Assembly: GCF_003226255.1 (NCBI RefSeq)
Contig: NZ_QJST01000002.1
Span: 186,001 to 250,000 of the forward strand
Source: Idiomarina fontislapidosi
Lineage (GTDB): Bacteria > Pseudomonadota > Gammaproteobacteria > Enterobacterales > Alteromonadaceae
Length of the DNA stretch: 64,000 nt
Direction: 5' to 3'
Shown: one piece after another, positions 55,536-64,000 of the stretch
How the letters are laid out: the number at the start of each line of letters is the position of its first letter
Numbering within the stretch: the first letter of the stretch is position 1
Program-made: the position numbers and the translations under genes
Notes under the pieces: model-generated
The model's input: only the letters and a program-made list of their open reading frames with translations
Told to the model about the DNA's origin: nothing
The model's database searches: none

Positions 55536-55979
55536 CTAAAGATTGCACTGTTCACAACGCTCTTGCCCCGTCAACCAACGCGAAATACGATTTCTGTGTT
55601 TGGCGAAGAGTAGGTAAACGCGGTCCGCGACCCAACGAATCCCTGGCCATCTGAGGGGCGCTATGTAGGCGCCTTTGCCAACCGCTTGCCAAGCAGCATA
55701 GGTGACATCCAGGCCGTAAATTTCCCGTCCCTGTTTGTCAATACCATGTAAAAAACGATTTGCCGCCACAGGGTCAATATTCGGGTAACGACGGTTAAAA
55801 TCGTCAGCGTTAATATTTTCAAACACCACAGTATTGTGCTGATCACACTGTTTTAAATGACGCATTTCTTTTACACATAAAGGACATCCTCCGTCATAAA
55901 AAATGACGACCTTACCCAAATGCGACGTTCGATGAGTGTCCACTGATGATTCCCTCACATACTGACCAAATTCACCCAT
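55536..55979 (-). CDS. DCC family thiol-disulfide oxidoreductase-like protein (DUF393)
   Basis: The 147-residue protein shows VVIFYDGGCPLCVKEMRHLK near the N-terminus, the DxxCxxC signature of the DCC (DUF393) family, then FENINADDFNRRYPNIDPVA, FLHGIDKQGREIYGLD and a C-terminal RWVADRVYLLFAKHRNRISR. A thioredoxin-like redox role is assumed from the CxxC pair (CPLC); partners are unknown. A CEQC pair also lies near the C-terminus (QERCEQCNL). Confidence 0.9.
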   Translation of the reverse strand: MGEFGQYVRESSVDTHRTSHLGKVVIFYDGGCPLCVKEMRHLKQCDQHNTVVFENINADDFNRRYPNIDPVAANRFLHGIDKQGREIYGLDVTYAAWQAVGKGAYIAPLRWPGIRWVADRVYLLFAKHRNRISRWLTGQERCEQCNL

Positions 55980-56124
55980 TAACTACGTCGCTCATATCAA
56001 TAACGATTCATCGAGACCTCTAATTATCGGATAAATCGCACGTTCGGTTTTCCTGATTACTGATAGGCGGCCAGCGCTGCTGCAACTAGCCTATCGGGTA
56101 ATTAAGTCATTGATTGAGGCTCTA

Positions 56125-56769
56125 ATGAAAACTAAACTCTCTTTAACATCATTTGCTCTGCTCGCATCTTGTTCGCTTCCTGCGGTCGCGCAAAGTGCGT
56201 TCACCTTACCAGCGCAATCATTAAACCAGTTAACAGTGAGCGGTATTAGCACTGAAATTGACTTCGATGGCAGCGCCAATCAAACCGCTTTTGATGGCTC
56301 TGGCGCACGCGCGGAGGTAAAACTTCAATGGCAAAATGATTGGTATGTAGGATTGGCTGGCGAGTTTTTAGAGACACGCGATGATAGCGTGGATTTATTC
56401 TCCGATGAGCTGACCGCAGGTATCGGTACCCATTACGTTTTGAATGCCAACACACGTTTCTTTTCGGAGTTGCTGGTGCACCGCCTAACGATTGAAACCG
56501 AAGATGGAGATACGCGCTCTGAAGACCAGGATACGGGTCCAGGTATCAAGCTCGGAATAGCGCACCAAGCGCAAACAAACCTGACATTATTCGCTAGCGC
56601 TCGGTACAGCCGCCTCACACGAGAAGTTCGTTATTGGCAAACCGAACTCGGTGCATTCTATATGTTTAACCCCAGCACTGCGTTAGGTTTAAGTTACCAA
56701 CGACGCACCGCTTCCGAGACCGATTATCGGCAAGACAGCTATCTATTTAACGTCCACTTTTGGTTTTAG
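56125..56769 (+). CDS. small outer-membrane beta-barrel-like protein
   Basis: Start ATG 56125 (MKTKLSLTSFALLASCSLPA) with a signal peptide cut after VAQ-like text; 214 residues. The mature part alternates amphipathic strands: KLQWQNDWYVGLAGEFLETR, ITEDGIGTHYVLN-like (TAGIGTHYVLNANTRFFSEL), SARYSRLTREVRYWQTELGA, and ends in an aromatic LFNVHFWF, the C-terminal signature for outer-membrane barrels. About eight strands expected. No family recognised; function unknown. Confidence 0.75.
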   Translation: MKTKLSLTSFALLASCSLPAVAQSAFTLPAQSLNQLTVSGISTEIDFDGSANQTAFDGSGARAEVKLQWQNDWYVGLAGEFLETRDDSVDLFSDELTAGIGTHYVLNANTRFFSELLVHRLTIETEDGDTRSEDQDTGPGIKLGIAHQAQTNLTLFASARYSRLTREVRYWQTELGAFYMFNPSTALGLSYQRRTASETDYRQDSYLFNVHFWF

Positions 56770-56826
56770 GTAGGGTTAGCAATCACAAACTGGCATACTG
56801 GGCGTTTTAAACTACGAGTATGTCCA

Positions 56827-57204
56827 ATGGATTCTAATCAAACATGTCCATGTGGCAGTGGGAATACTTATGGTACCTGCTGCCAGCCTTTAATCGATAA
56901 TCGTGCGCAGGCGCAATCCCCCGAGCAGTTAATGCGCTCACGATATACTGCGTACGTACATAGAGACTTACCCTACATCCGCAAAACTTGGCACCACGAT
57001 CACTGCCCCCGCGATCTCTCTTTAGAGGGTTTGCCTGACTTTATTCGATTGCAGATTATTTCTCACGAAATGTCTGATAAGCAAGGTCAGGTTCATTTCC
57101 GTGCCTTTTATCACGATCAAGGCGAACTGACTTGGATGGAAGAACGCAGTGACTTTGTTAAGCTATCTGAACGCTGGTTCTACACCACCGGTAGAGTAGA
57201 ATAG
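56827..57204 (+). CDS. YchJ family protein with SEC-C motif
   Basis: The 125-residue protein begins with the zinc-binding CPCGSGNTYGTCCQPLI (SEC-C motif) and continues with the YchJ/UPF0225 NTF2-like domain: SPEQLMRSRYTAYVHRDLPY and the closing FVKLSERWFYTTG. Function unknown. Single gene, with 57 bases before it and 146 after. Confidence 0.93.
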   Translation: MDSNQTCPCGSGNTYGTCCQPLIDNRAQAQSPEQLMRSRYTAYVHRDLPYIRKTWHHDHCPRDLSLEGLPDFIRLQIISHEMSDKQGQVHFRAFYHDQGELTWMEERSDFVKLSERWFYTTGRVE

Positions 57205-57350
57205 TTTATTAAAGCTGCAAACACTCTGTCATTTGCTATAAAAACAAGGGTTTTTGCTCGCGCAGGTGAACTGTTTACTCTAAACTTCGGTAAATTAAGT
57301 GTAAATTTGCAGAATGTACTCACTAATCACAACAAATAAAGGGGATGTCC

Positions 57351-59015
57351 ATGAGCGAGAACAAGGATATAGATGAAAGTCAGGCAGAGAAGGATCCGAT
57401 GATCCCCGATGGGGAAGTCAATCCCATCGATACTGACTATAAAGTTGGACAAGATAATGTCGTGATGAAAGTAGGCCCATTTGGATTAGACTTCCACAAT
57501 CGGGTTTTTGCTGTATCGGGACTGGCAATCATCGCATTTGTTCTGTTTTCTTTAATCTTCCAAGAGCAAGCCGAGCCACTGTTTAGCGGTTTACGCGGAT
57601 GGCTGACTTCAAACTTGGATTGGTTTTTCCTAAGTGCCGCAAACATTTTTGTTGTCGTTGCTTTGGTACTTATTTTTACCCCATTGGGCCGCGTCCGTAT
57701 CGGTGGCACCGAAGCTAAACCCGACTTCTCATATTTGGGTTGGTTCTCGATGTTGTTCGCCGCAGGTATGGGTATTGGTTTGATGTTCTACGGTGTATCA
57801 GAACCTATTTCGCATTTCTCATCGTCGCTCGGTGGTATCTCCATGGAGAATGGTGTGCGCACTGACTGGGCACCGTTAGGCGCTGCGGGTGGTAACGAAG
57901 CGGCTGCGCGTGAACTCGGCATGGCGGCTACGATCTTCCACTGGGCACTACACCCATGGGCGATTTATGCCATTCTGGCGCTCGGGTTAGCCATTTTCTC
58001 TTTCAACAAGGGTCTTCCGCTAACCGTACGTTCAATCTTTTACCCAATCCTTAAAGAACGTGTATGGGGATGGCCAGGTCACATCATCGATACCATCGCT
58101 ATCTTGGCAACACTTTTCGGTCTTGCCACGTCGTTGGGATTAGGCGCATCACAGGCAGCGGCGGGTCTAAACTTCCTGTTCGACTTACCTAAGGGTGAAA
58201 CAACAGAAGTGTTACTGGTCATGGGTATCACCGCAATTGCGTTGATTTCCGTGCTTGCAGGCTTGGAGTCAGGTGTACAACGGTTATCGCAAATCAATAT
58301 GACTTTAGCCGCGTTGCTGCTGCTTTTCGTCATCATTGTTGGTCCAACCCTCGCGATCATCACAGGCTTTGGTGAGAACCTCGTCAATTATGTGACTAAC
58401 CTACCCGCGCTATCTAACCCTGTGGGACGTGAAGACTTAAACTTCACGCAAGGCTGGACGTCATTTTACTGGGCTTGGTGGATTGCATGGTCACCGTTCG
58501 TCGGTATGTTCATTGCGCGTGTTTCACGCGGACGTACTGTGCGTGAGTTCCTAGTATCTGTATTGTTAGTGCCTTCACTGGCGTGTGTATTCTGGATGTC
58601 AGTATTCGGCAACATCGCTATTGAACAGGTCATTAATGGTGCGCAAGACCTCGTTGATGCTGATTTATCACTGAAGCTGTTCGTTATGCTTGAGCAATTA
58701 CCATGGGCTTCGGTAACGTCATTTATCGGTATCATTCTGGTTATCGTGTTTTTCGTGACATCATCGGATTCTGGCTCACTGGTTATCGACACCATTAGTG
58801 CCGGTGGTAAAGTCGAAGCGCCCGTACCACAACGTGTATTCTGGTGTACCTTCGAGGGCTTAGTTGCTATCGCCCTAATCCTCGGTGGTGGACTTGTTGC
58901 ACTACAAGCAATGGCGGTCTCAGCAGGACTACCATTCACTATTGTACTCTTGGCAGCGTGTGTCGCTGTTATTCAGGGCTTGCGCTCTGAGCCGCGAGTC
59001 GGTAAAAACGGATAA
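57351..59015 (+). CDS. BCCT family betaine/carnitine/choline transporter
   Basis: Start ATG 57351 (MSENKDIDESQ), with AAAGGGG at suitable spacing; 554 residues. An acidic N-tail precedes twelve membrane helices. BCCT signatures: FSYLGWFSMLFAAGMGIGLM, the SEPISH segment, and WTSFYWAWWIAWSPFVGMFI followed by ARVSRGRTVREF. It imports a quaternary amine such as glycine betaine by sodium or proton symport; the exact substrate is not evident. The gene ends at a strong terminator. Confidence 0.93.
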   Translation: MSENKDIDESQAEKDPMIPDGEVNPIDTDYKVGQDNVVMKVGPFGLDFHNRVFAVSGLAIIAFVLFSLIFQEQAEPLFSGLRGWLTSNLDWFFLSAANIFVVVALVLIFTPLGRVRIGGTEAKPDFSYLGWFSMLFAAGMGIGLMFYGVSEPISHFSSSLGGISMENGVRTDWAPLGAAGGNEAAARELGMAATIFHWALHPWAIYAILALGLAIFSFNKGLPLTVRSIFYPILKERVWGWPGHIIDTIAILATLFGLATSLGLGASQAAAGLNFLFDLPKGETTEVLLVMGITAIALISVLAGLESGVQRLSQINMTLAALLLLFVIIVGPTLAIITGFGENLVNYVTNLPALSNPVGREDLNFTQGWTSFYWAWWIAWSPFVGMFIARVSRGRTVREFLVSVLLVPSLACVFWMSVFGNIAIEQVINGAQDLVDADLSLKLFVMLEQLPWASVTSFIGIILVIVFFVTSSDSGSLVIDTISAGGKVEAPVPQRVFWCTFEGLVAIALILGGGLVALQAMAVSAGLPFTIVLLAACVAVIQGLRSEPRVGKNG

Positions 59016-59036
59016 CACGCAGCGGTTGTTTTGAAA

Positions 59037-59066
59037 CAAAAGCGGCGCTCCTCGCGCCGCTTTTTT
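59037..59066 (+). terminator. rho-independent terminator
   Basis: AGCGGCGC/GCGCCGCT stem (59041-59048 with 59054-59061), five-base loop and T6, 21 bases after the BCCT gene. Confidence 0.93.
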
Positions 59067-59083
59067 GTACCTGAGGTGATGTC

Positions 59084-60937
59084 ATGGAAGCCGAACACAT
59101 CGAAATATTTAACTTCATTAAGCAATATGCTCCCTTTACTATTTTACCCGAAGAGGAGCTTCAAACCATCGCCACTCAAATTGAAGTGGGCTATTTTCAA
59201 AAAGGCGATCAGGTTCTTGAGTACAATCAACCAATCAGTGATCTGCATGTCATCCGCAGTGGTGCGATAGAAACCTATAAGCGCAACGGCGAACTCTTTA
59301 ACCGACTCAGTGCCGGTGGCTTTTTTGGTGAAGCCGGGCTATTACGGAAAGGACGTGTGCGATATCCCGTCAAGGCGCTCGAAGATAGCCTAATTTATTA
59401 TGTCCCAGGGACCTTATTTAACCGCCTTTATGACGAGTACGACGCCTTCGCTGATGCGGTCGAGGTTGAAGAGCATCAACGTGTTAATTTAGCGGTGCGT
59501 GAACGAGAGCAACGAAATGACTTATTTGTTGAAACAGTCGAAACCTTACTGAGTCGGCATCCGGTTATCATTGAGTCGAGTGCACCCATTGTCGAAGCCG
59601 CGCGCAAAATGACGGACGAGCAGGTTTCATCATTGCTGATTTGTGGTGAAGACCCCGATGATGTACTCGGCATTATTACCGATAAAGACCTGCGTAAACG
59701 CGTACTCGCTGTTGAAAAGTCACCCACCGACCCGGTGCGTGATGTGATGTCATCAAACTTGGTCTATATCGAGCATAATCAGCGCATTTTCGAAGCAATG
59801 TTGACCATGTTACGCACCAACTTGCACCACCTGCCCGTACTTAAAAAGCAACGCCTTATCGGTGTGGTCGCGTTATCTGATGTCGTTCGACACGAGTCTA
59901 AATCAAGTCTCTACGTAGTCAGCAGTATATTTAAACAAAATACCTTTGAAGAATTAGCGCAGCTAAAAGAAAGCGTTGAGGCGAGCTTTGTTCGACTCGT
60001 TAATGAAGATGCCAACTCACGCATGATTGGCTCTGCCATGGCAACAATCGGGCGTAGCTTTAAACAACGTTTACTGGAACTGGCGGAAATCGAGTTAGGT
60101 CCGCCTCCTATCCCATACTGCTTTCTCGCGCTAGGCTCAATGGCACGCGATGAACAATCCATTGTAACGGACCAAGACAATGCATTGGTTCTACACGATG
60201 ACTTTATTCCCAAGCAGCATGACGCCTACTTTAAAGCATTGGCTAAATTTGTCTCAGATGGATTAGATGCCTGCGGATACACTTATTGCACAGGCGGTAT
60301 CATGGCAACCAACAGTCAGTGGCGCCAACCGCTGAATGTGTGGAAGAAGTATTTCACCGACTGGATAGACAATCCATCGCCGGAGCGGCTGCTTCACTCG
60401 TCTATCTTCTTTGATTTAGACGGCGTGTGGGGTGAATTCAGTTTCGCTAAGCAACTCAATGAGTTGATCCGCGTTAAAGCTAAGGATAACAAACGCTTTT
60501 TAGGATCAATGGCGCGTAATGCGTTAGGCCGCACACCGCCACTTGGTTTCTTCAAAGACTTTGTGATGGAGAAAGATGGCAAGCATCGTAATAGTATTAA
60601 CACCAAGCGTCGAGGCACTGCACCGGTTGCCGATCTCATTCGCGTGCATGCTTTGGCAGTTGGCTCTACGCAACGTAATTCGTTTGCCCGTCTCGAGGAT
60701 ATAATGGAAGCCAACATATTACCTAAAGGTCGGGGTCCCGATCTACGCGATGCGCTTGAGTTAATATCGATGGTCCGCATTCGACATCAAGCCATTGCGC
60801 TCACCGAGGGCGAAACGCCCGATAATAACGTTGCTCCGGAACAACTATCCGATTTTGAACGCAAGAATTTAAAGGATGCGTTCCAGATCCTAAGTAATGC
60901 GCAAAAATACCTACGCTATCGCTATGCAGGAGGCTAA
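59084..60937 (+). CDS. cNMP-binding / CBS / DUF294 nucleotidyltransferase
   Basis: The 617-residue protein has four parts: a cyclic-nucleotide-binding domain (about 10-130, GAIETYKRNGELFNRLSAGG, FFGEAGLLRKG), a CBS pair (about 160-280, LLICGEDPDDVLGIITDKDL), a DUF294 nucleotidyltransferase-like domain with the motif LGSMARDEQSIVTDQDNALV (about 350-369), and a C-terminal helical DUF294_C region. The active-site residues of GlnD-type nucleotidyltransferases (GS, then TDxDN) are present, so it may modify a protein partner in response to nucleotides. It overlaps no gene and is followed at 6 bases by the exonuclease gene. Confidence 0.92.
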   Translation: MEAEHIEIFNFIKQYAPFTILPEEELQTIATQIEVGYFQKGDQVLEYNQPISDLHVIRSGAIETYKRNGELFNRLSAGGFFGEAGLLRKGRVRYPVKALEDSLIYYVPGTLFNRLYDEYDAFADAVEVEEHQRVNLAVREREQRNDLFVETVETLLSRHPVIIESSAPIVEAARKMTDEQVSSLLICGEDPDDVLGIITDKDLRKRVLAVEKSPTDPVRDVMSSNLVYIEHNQRIFEAMLTMLRTNLHHLPVLKKQRLIGVVALSDVVRHESKSSLYVVSSIFKQNTFEELAQLKESVEASFVRLVNEDANSRMIGSAMATIGRSFKQRLLELAEIELGPPPIPYCFLALGSMARDEQSIVTDQDNALVLHDDFIPKQHDAYFKALAKFVSDGLDACGYTYCTGGIMATNSQWRQPLNVWKKYFTDWIDNPSPERLLHSSIFFDLDGVWGEFSFAKQLNELIRVKAKDNKRFLGSMARNALGRTPPLGFFKDFVMEKDGKHRNSINTKRRGTAPVADLIRVHALAVGSTQRNSFARLEDIMEANILPKGRGPDLRDALELISMVRIRHQAIALTEGETPDNNVAPEQLSDFERKNLKDAFQILSNAQKYLRYRYAGG

Positions 60938-60943
60938 GCAGGC

Positions 60944-61678
60944 ATGTTCTATTTAAAACCACGCGAGGTGGTTAATACGGACGCTGACCGCGACTGGTCA
61001 CATGACTTTGCCGCGTGGGCTGATCGTGTTAACACACCGATGTTCAAAACTTACTTTGGACACGGCATGGTGAACAAAGAAACCTTAGTTAAGGACGCGC
61101 CGATGGTCGCCGTCGATTTCGAGACCACAGGGTTAGACTGCCAAAAAAACAGCATTGTCAGCATTGCCGCCGTGCCTATGACAGCACATCGTATTTTCCT
61201 GTCACAGGCACGTCAGTGGGTCGTCAAGCCGCGCCAAGATTTGACGGATGAATCGGTGGTTATTCATGGCATTACCCATTCGGACATTCAATCAGCGCCT
61301 GACTTAGAGGACATCCTACCTGAACTTCTTGAGTTGGTTGCTGAAAAGGTGTGGGTGGTACACTACAACGGTATTGAGCGCCCCTTTCTTCAGAAAGCCA
61401 TGGATGCCCGTTTTAACGAACATATTCACTTCCCAGTCATCGACACCATGGCGATCGAGGCGCGCTTTCATCGCCAACGCCGTTCGTTATGGTCACGATT
61501 AATGGGTAAACGTCCGTTATCGATTCGCTTAGCGGATAGCCGTGAACGGTATAACTTGCCATTTTATGCGCCCCACGATGCACTCACAGATGCCCTCGCC
61601 TGTGCTGAGCTTTTGCAAGCCCAAATACGATATCGGTACAGCCTCGACAGCCCGCTCACTGATATCTGGCTACCTTAG
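60944..61678 (+). CDS. DEDDh 3'-5' exonuclease (DnaQ-like)
   Basis: The 244-residue protein has ExoI VAVDFETTGLD (Asp and Glu), ExoII around VWVVHYNGIERPFL, and ExoIII HDALTDALACAELL (His and Asp), making a complete DEDDh active site. The N-terminal 50 residues (MFYLKPREVVNTD...) are specific to the type encoded next to cNMP-CBS-DUF294 proteins. Substrate is unknown: it may act on DNA or RNA. Operon with the preceding gene. Confidence 0.92.
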   Translation: MFYLKPREVVNTDADRDWSHDFAAWADRVNTPMFKTYFGHGMVNKETLVKDAPMVAVDFETTGLDCQKNSIVSIAAVPMTAHRIFLSQARQWVVKPRQDLTDESVVIHGITHSDIQSAPDLEDILPELLELVAEKVWVVHYNGIERPFLQKAMDARFNEHIHFPVIDTMAIEARFHRQRRSLWSRLMGKRPLSIRLADSRERYNLPFYAPHDALTDALACAELLQAQIRYRYSLDSPLTDIWLP

Positions 61679-61683
61679 CGCGG

Positions 61684-62943
61684 CTAAGCAGCACGCGAGG
61701 GAGGCGTCACAATGATATCTTCAATAATCTGCACATCATTTGTTCGGCTCACAGCGCGCTCTTGACGGTGCAACGGAAGTTGCGCCTGCACCGCCTTGGC
61801 GAGTGTCTCGTATTCGCTGAGCACCTGAAATAACCAAATCTCACCGGGCCAACTCAGCGCACTTTGGGCAAGGTAATCCAGTGCAGACTGCGGCTGTTGG
61901 CTTTGTGCAACATCAACAAAGAATTGGTCTACGTCCTGTTTTAATTGTCTTTGCTGAGTTTCGAGCACAGAATCGTGGGTAAATTCCGTCGCTTGTGCCG
62001 ACTCGCTTGAGGCTACGTCATCATTGCGTAAATGACGTGTTTGTTTTAGCGCTTCATGCAACGCTGTGAGTGTTTCTGACTGTGCTTGACGGTCATTCAC
62101 ATCAAGGTGCGCAGCGCCTTGAATAGCGCACGCTTGGTTGAATAAGTTCGGCACCTGGCTTTGCTCTGTGTAATCACTCACCTTAAGATCGGGGTGCTGA
62201 CGCAGAAACTGCGCCATATTACTCACTAACAAGCTACGCGACTGCTGCTCTCGAAAACGGCTCATCAACTCAATCATACGGTGCTGAATCTCGAGCATAC
62301 TCGCACGTTGCAAACTGGTACGGCGTTGCAGGTGAACGACGAGTAAGTGGCGCAGTTTGACGTGACCATCGGCAAGCGCAATGCACTCATCATAGTCAAT
62401 CATCGAGAGGCCATCTAGCAGACGTTCAATTTGATTCTGCGCACGCTGGTTTTCAGCCATTTTCTCATCAAGATTAGCAGCAAAACCAAAGTCCGTATTG
62501 AGGCGATTCCATAAACTATGAATCGCCTCATCGAATTCGGATACCAGATCATGCACTCGTTCTTCAATAATGTGCAGTTTAAGTTCACCGAGGTGCATAT
62601 CGCCAAGCCGCTGTGCTTTTCGAAATGCATCGACTTGTCCGCGAATAACTTCCAGTTTATCGGCCACATCAGCTTGAATCGAGCGTCTTCGCTCATCCAC
62701 TACAAGGCTTGCAATAAGCTGTGCTACCGGGGCTCTTAAACGATAACCCTGCCCGCTCTCAGGCTGATAGATAATCCGTGCATTCAACAAGTTGCGAAGC
62801 ACGCCCTCGTTAACCGCTAAGCTATCAAGTTCACCCGTTTGGTACGCGTGCATCAAGATACCGGCATGGCGCCCGATGAGGTTAAGCCGCTTTTCCCCTT
62901 GTTCGAGAAGCTGATCAGAAACGCTGAGTTGCTGCCCTACCAT
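61684..62943 (-). CDS. kleisin-like subunit of a Muk/Mks-type SMC complex
   Basis: The 419-residue protein is almost all alpha-helical with several coiled-coil segments (about 100-260 and 290-345). An N-terminal 90-residue winged-helix-like part (LIGRHAGILMHAYQTGELDS) precedes QVDAFRKAQRLGDMHLGELK. It is in the right place and size for a MukF/MksF-type kleisin. I cannot confirm homology by reading; the assignment depends mainly on its two neighbours. It is the last gene of the operon and begins directly at the stop of the upstream gene; the convergent exonuclease ends 5 bases away, with no hairpin seen. Confidence 0.55.
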   Translation of the reverse strand: MVGQQLSVSDQLLEQGEKRLNLIGRHAGILMHAYQTGELDSLAVNEGVLRNLLNARIIYQPESGQGYRLRAPVAQLIASLVVDERRRSIQADVADKLEVIRGQVDAFRKAQRLGDMHLGELKLHIIEERVHDLVSEFDEAIHSLWNRLNTDFGFAANLDEKMAENQRAQNQIERLLDGLSMIDYDECIALADGHVKLRHLLVVHLQRRTSLQRASMLEIQHRMIELMSRFREQQSRSLLVSNMAQFLRQHPDLKVSDYTEQSQVPNLFNQACAIQGAAHLDVNDRQAQSETLTALHEALKQTRHLRNDDVASSESAQATEFTHDSVLETQQRQLKQDVDQFFVDVAQSQQPQSALDYLAQSALSWPGEIWLFQVLSEYETLAKAVQAQLPLHRQERAVSRTNDVQIIEDIIVTPPSRAA

Positions 62944-63564
62944 TTACAGTAACGCCTCCTGCTCTGGATTTTCTTCAACGGGTAAGTTCTCTTCATCGCG
63001 AATAAAGCGGATCACGTCAATTAAGTAGTCTACTTTTCCGGTCACGATAAAATAGGGTCTATCGTGATGGGGTTGCATCAGGTACCCATGCTCGACCAAC
63101 CGTTTAGCAATTTGTTTTATTTGAGCATCAACGGTTTCTGCTTGAGAGTTAAAAAAGCGATCTTTGGCGAGGTGAGCCAAGCGCTGCTTTAAACTGGGAT
63201 TATCTTCACACGCCATGACCCACTCGGGCAGTTTCACTGTATCTCCTGGCACAAGGGTACTATCGTGACCCAAGGCTTCTTGAATCAGCGTAAGCCATTC
63301 CAATAAAGGCATCAACGTTGCCAATGTTTGCGTAAACTGTTGGCGCAAATGCTCACGGCCTTGCTTATCAAGGCGTTGGTAACTTAAAAAGAATACACTA
63401 CCATCCGCGACTTCACTGACGGTTCGATTCAACGGGCGCAAATAATCATTAATTTGGCTCTTCAGTGCCTCATCCTGAAGCTGTTGGTGATATTCAGGAA
63501 AGCGTTGTGCACAAATAAATTCACCATTGAGTAAGGCTTCGATAAGGGGACCATGCGTCATCAT
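62944..63564 (-). CDS. MukE/MksE-like small subunit of an SMC complex
   Basis: The 206-residue protein has features of the MukE/MksE winged-helix (KITE-like) subunit: GSVFFLSYQRLDKQGREHL, QIKQIAKRLVEHGYLMQPHH and DRPYFIVTGKVDYLIDVIRF. Its ATG is fused to the stop of the SMC gene (ATGA) and its stop abuts the next gene, so the three are translationally coupled. The call is by pattern, size and position. Confidence 0.6.
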   Translation of the reverse strand: MMTHGPLIEALLNGEFICAQRFPEYHQQLQDEALKSQINDYLRPLNRTVSEVADGSVFFLSYQRLDKQGREHLRQQFTQTLATLMPLLEWLTLIQEALGHDSTLVPGDTVKLPEWVMACEDNPSLKQRLAHLAKDRFFNSQAETVDAQIKQIAKRLVEHGYLMQPHHDRPYFIVTGKVDYLIDVIRFIRDEENLPVEENPEQEALL

Positions 63565-64000
63565 GCGCTATACTCCTTGTTAACGAGGTGTGCGAGCTTT
63601 TCTGAAAGACCTGAAGTCTTGGGTTGAATCCGTTTGAGTTGGCCTTTGCCCACCACGTTGGGGTGTGCTTCAATCAAATAGCGATGTTTAAACAGCATCA
63701 ACACATCGGATTCTGGGTTAGGAAACGCACCCACAATCTGGATTTGATTACTGTCACAGGCAGCAAATAGCTTTTCGACATTGTGATACGCCAAGGTTCC
63801 GATTTCATCAATAGGCCAGTGAAGAACAATCGCCTCGGCATCACTGCGTAACAGACGAGTAAACGCTAATAAAAACTTACACAGTATGAGGTAAGCCATT
63901 CCATGACTAGAGGATTCTGCCAACTGCCGATCATTACGTATGACTAACTCGTTGCCACCCTCAGTAAGGAATAGTTCAATTTTAAGCAGTGATTCGATAC
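63561..64000 (-). CDS. SMC-like ATPase, C-terminal head (5' part outside window)
   Basis: The frame is open to the window edge, so only the C-terminal 146 residues or so are seen. They show an ABC-type head: a signature region RQLAESSSHGMAYLILCKFL in place of LSGGE, a Walker B-like AIVLHWPIDEIG about 35 residues later, and a switch segment QIQIVGAFPNPESDVLMLFK. This arrangement fits SMC-type ATPases of the MukB/MksB/DUF3584 group rather than RecN or Rad50. Together with the two downstream genes it suggests a three-part loop-extruding or plasmid-defence complex; the upstream sequence would decide. Confidence 0.65.
   Translation of the reverse strand, partial: IESLLKIELFLTEGGNELVIRNDRQLAESSSHGMAYLILCKFLLAFTRLLRSDAEAIVLHWPIDEIGTLAYHNVEKLFAACDSNQIQIVGAFPNPESDVLMLFKHRYLIEAHPNVVGKGQLKRIQPKTSGLSEKLAHLVNKEYSA

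Overview
The window is about 47% GC by eye, densely coded, and reads as a chromosomal segment of a free-living, probably marine, gammaproteobacterium. The evidence is the thrS-infC-rpmI-rplT-pheS-pheT-ihfA block, CmoM, IHF, HexR, a complete Entner-Doudoroff operon and a laminarin (beta-1,3-glucan) utilisation cluster with a large TonB-dependent receptor. Alteromonadales or Oceanospirillales relatives are likely, but the order cannot be fixed from sequence reading alone. I see no prophage, insertion sequence, CRISPR array or rRNA. No gap between genes exceeds about 290 bases, and the longest (25775-26064) holds a tRNA gene and a promoter.

Layout. 1-5300: a truncated YCF48-like gene diverging from a DUF1329 gene, then a beta-hydroxyacid dehydrogenase, cmoM, a Nif3 protein and two small unknown genes. 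5382-15854: a ten-gene minus-strand operon (TudS/YbgA-like DUF523-DUF1722, photolyase, NTF2-like, SDR, FAD oxidoreductase, DUF1365, Cfa-type methylase, DUF2878, chalcone-isomerase-like, DUF3833 lipoprotein). It faces a LON-domain gene and an ECF sigma factor/ChrR anti-sigma pair. This is the gene set of the singlet-oxygen (photo-oxidative) stress response. A matching sigma-factor promoter motif precedes rpoE and also an oxidoreductase gene at 26065, with a weaker match before the LON gene. 15889-22816: the translation block, with infC starting at AUU. 22968-29947: EamA transporter, CPXCG protein, riboflavin synthase, DUF3080 lipoprotein, tRNA-Val(GAC), the oxidoreductase, a diguanylate cyclase, a membrane protein with a degenerate nuclease fold and a dUTPase.

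30083-51174 is one carbohydrate region. zwf-pgl-edd-glk-eda (minus) and hexR-gap (plus) diverge around two HexR-type operators; eda is short at its C-terminus. A GH16 laminarinase with three repeated C-terminal modules and a TonB receptor follow behind a LacI-type operator. The identical operator in inverted orientation sits between the divergent MFS-GH3 and GH1-GPH symporter-LacI units. The outer-membrane GH16 and receptor would feed oligosaccharides to the GH3 and GH1 enzymes; two inner-membrane transporters bring in sugar, which glk and the Entner-Doudoroff enzymes burn.

51237-64000: katG, an M24 peptidase, an ICMT-like membrane methyltransferase, a DCC thiol protein, a small outer-membrane barrel, YchJ, a BCCT transporter, a cNMP-CBS-DUF294 nucleotidyltransferase with a DnaQ-like exonuclease. 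The window ends in a cut-off three-gene operon that looks like a Muk/Mks-type SMC complex (SMC head, small subunit, kleisin-like), whose gene order differs from mukFEB.
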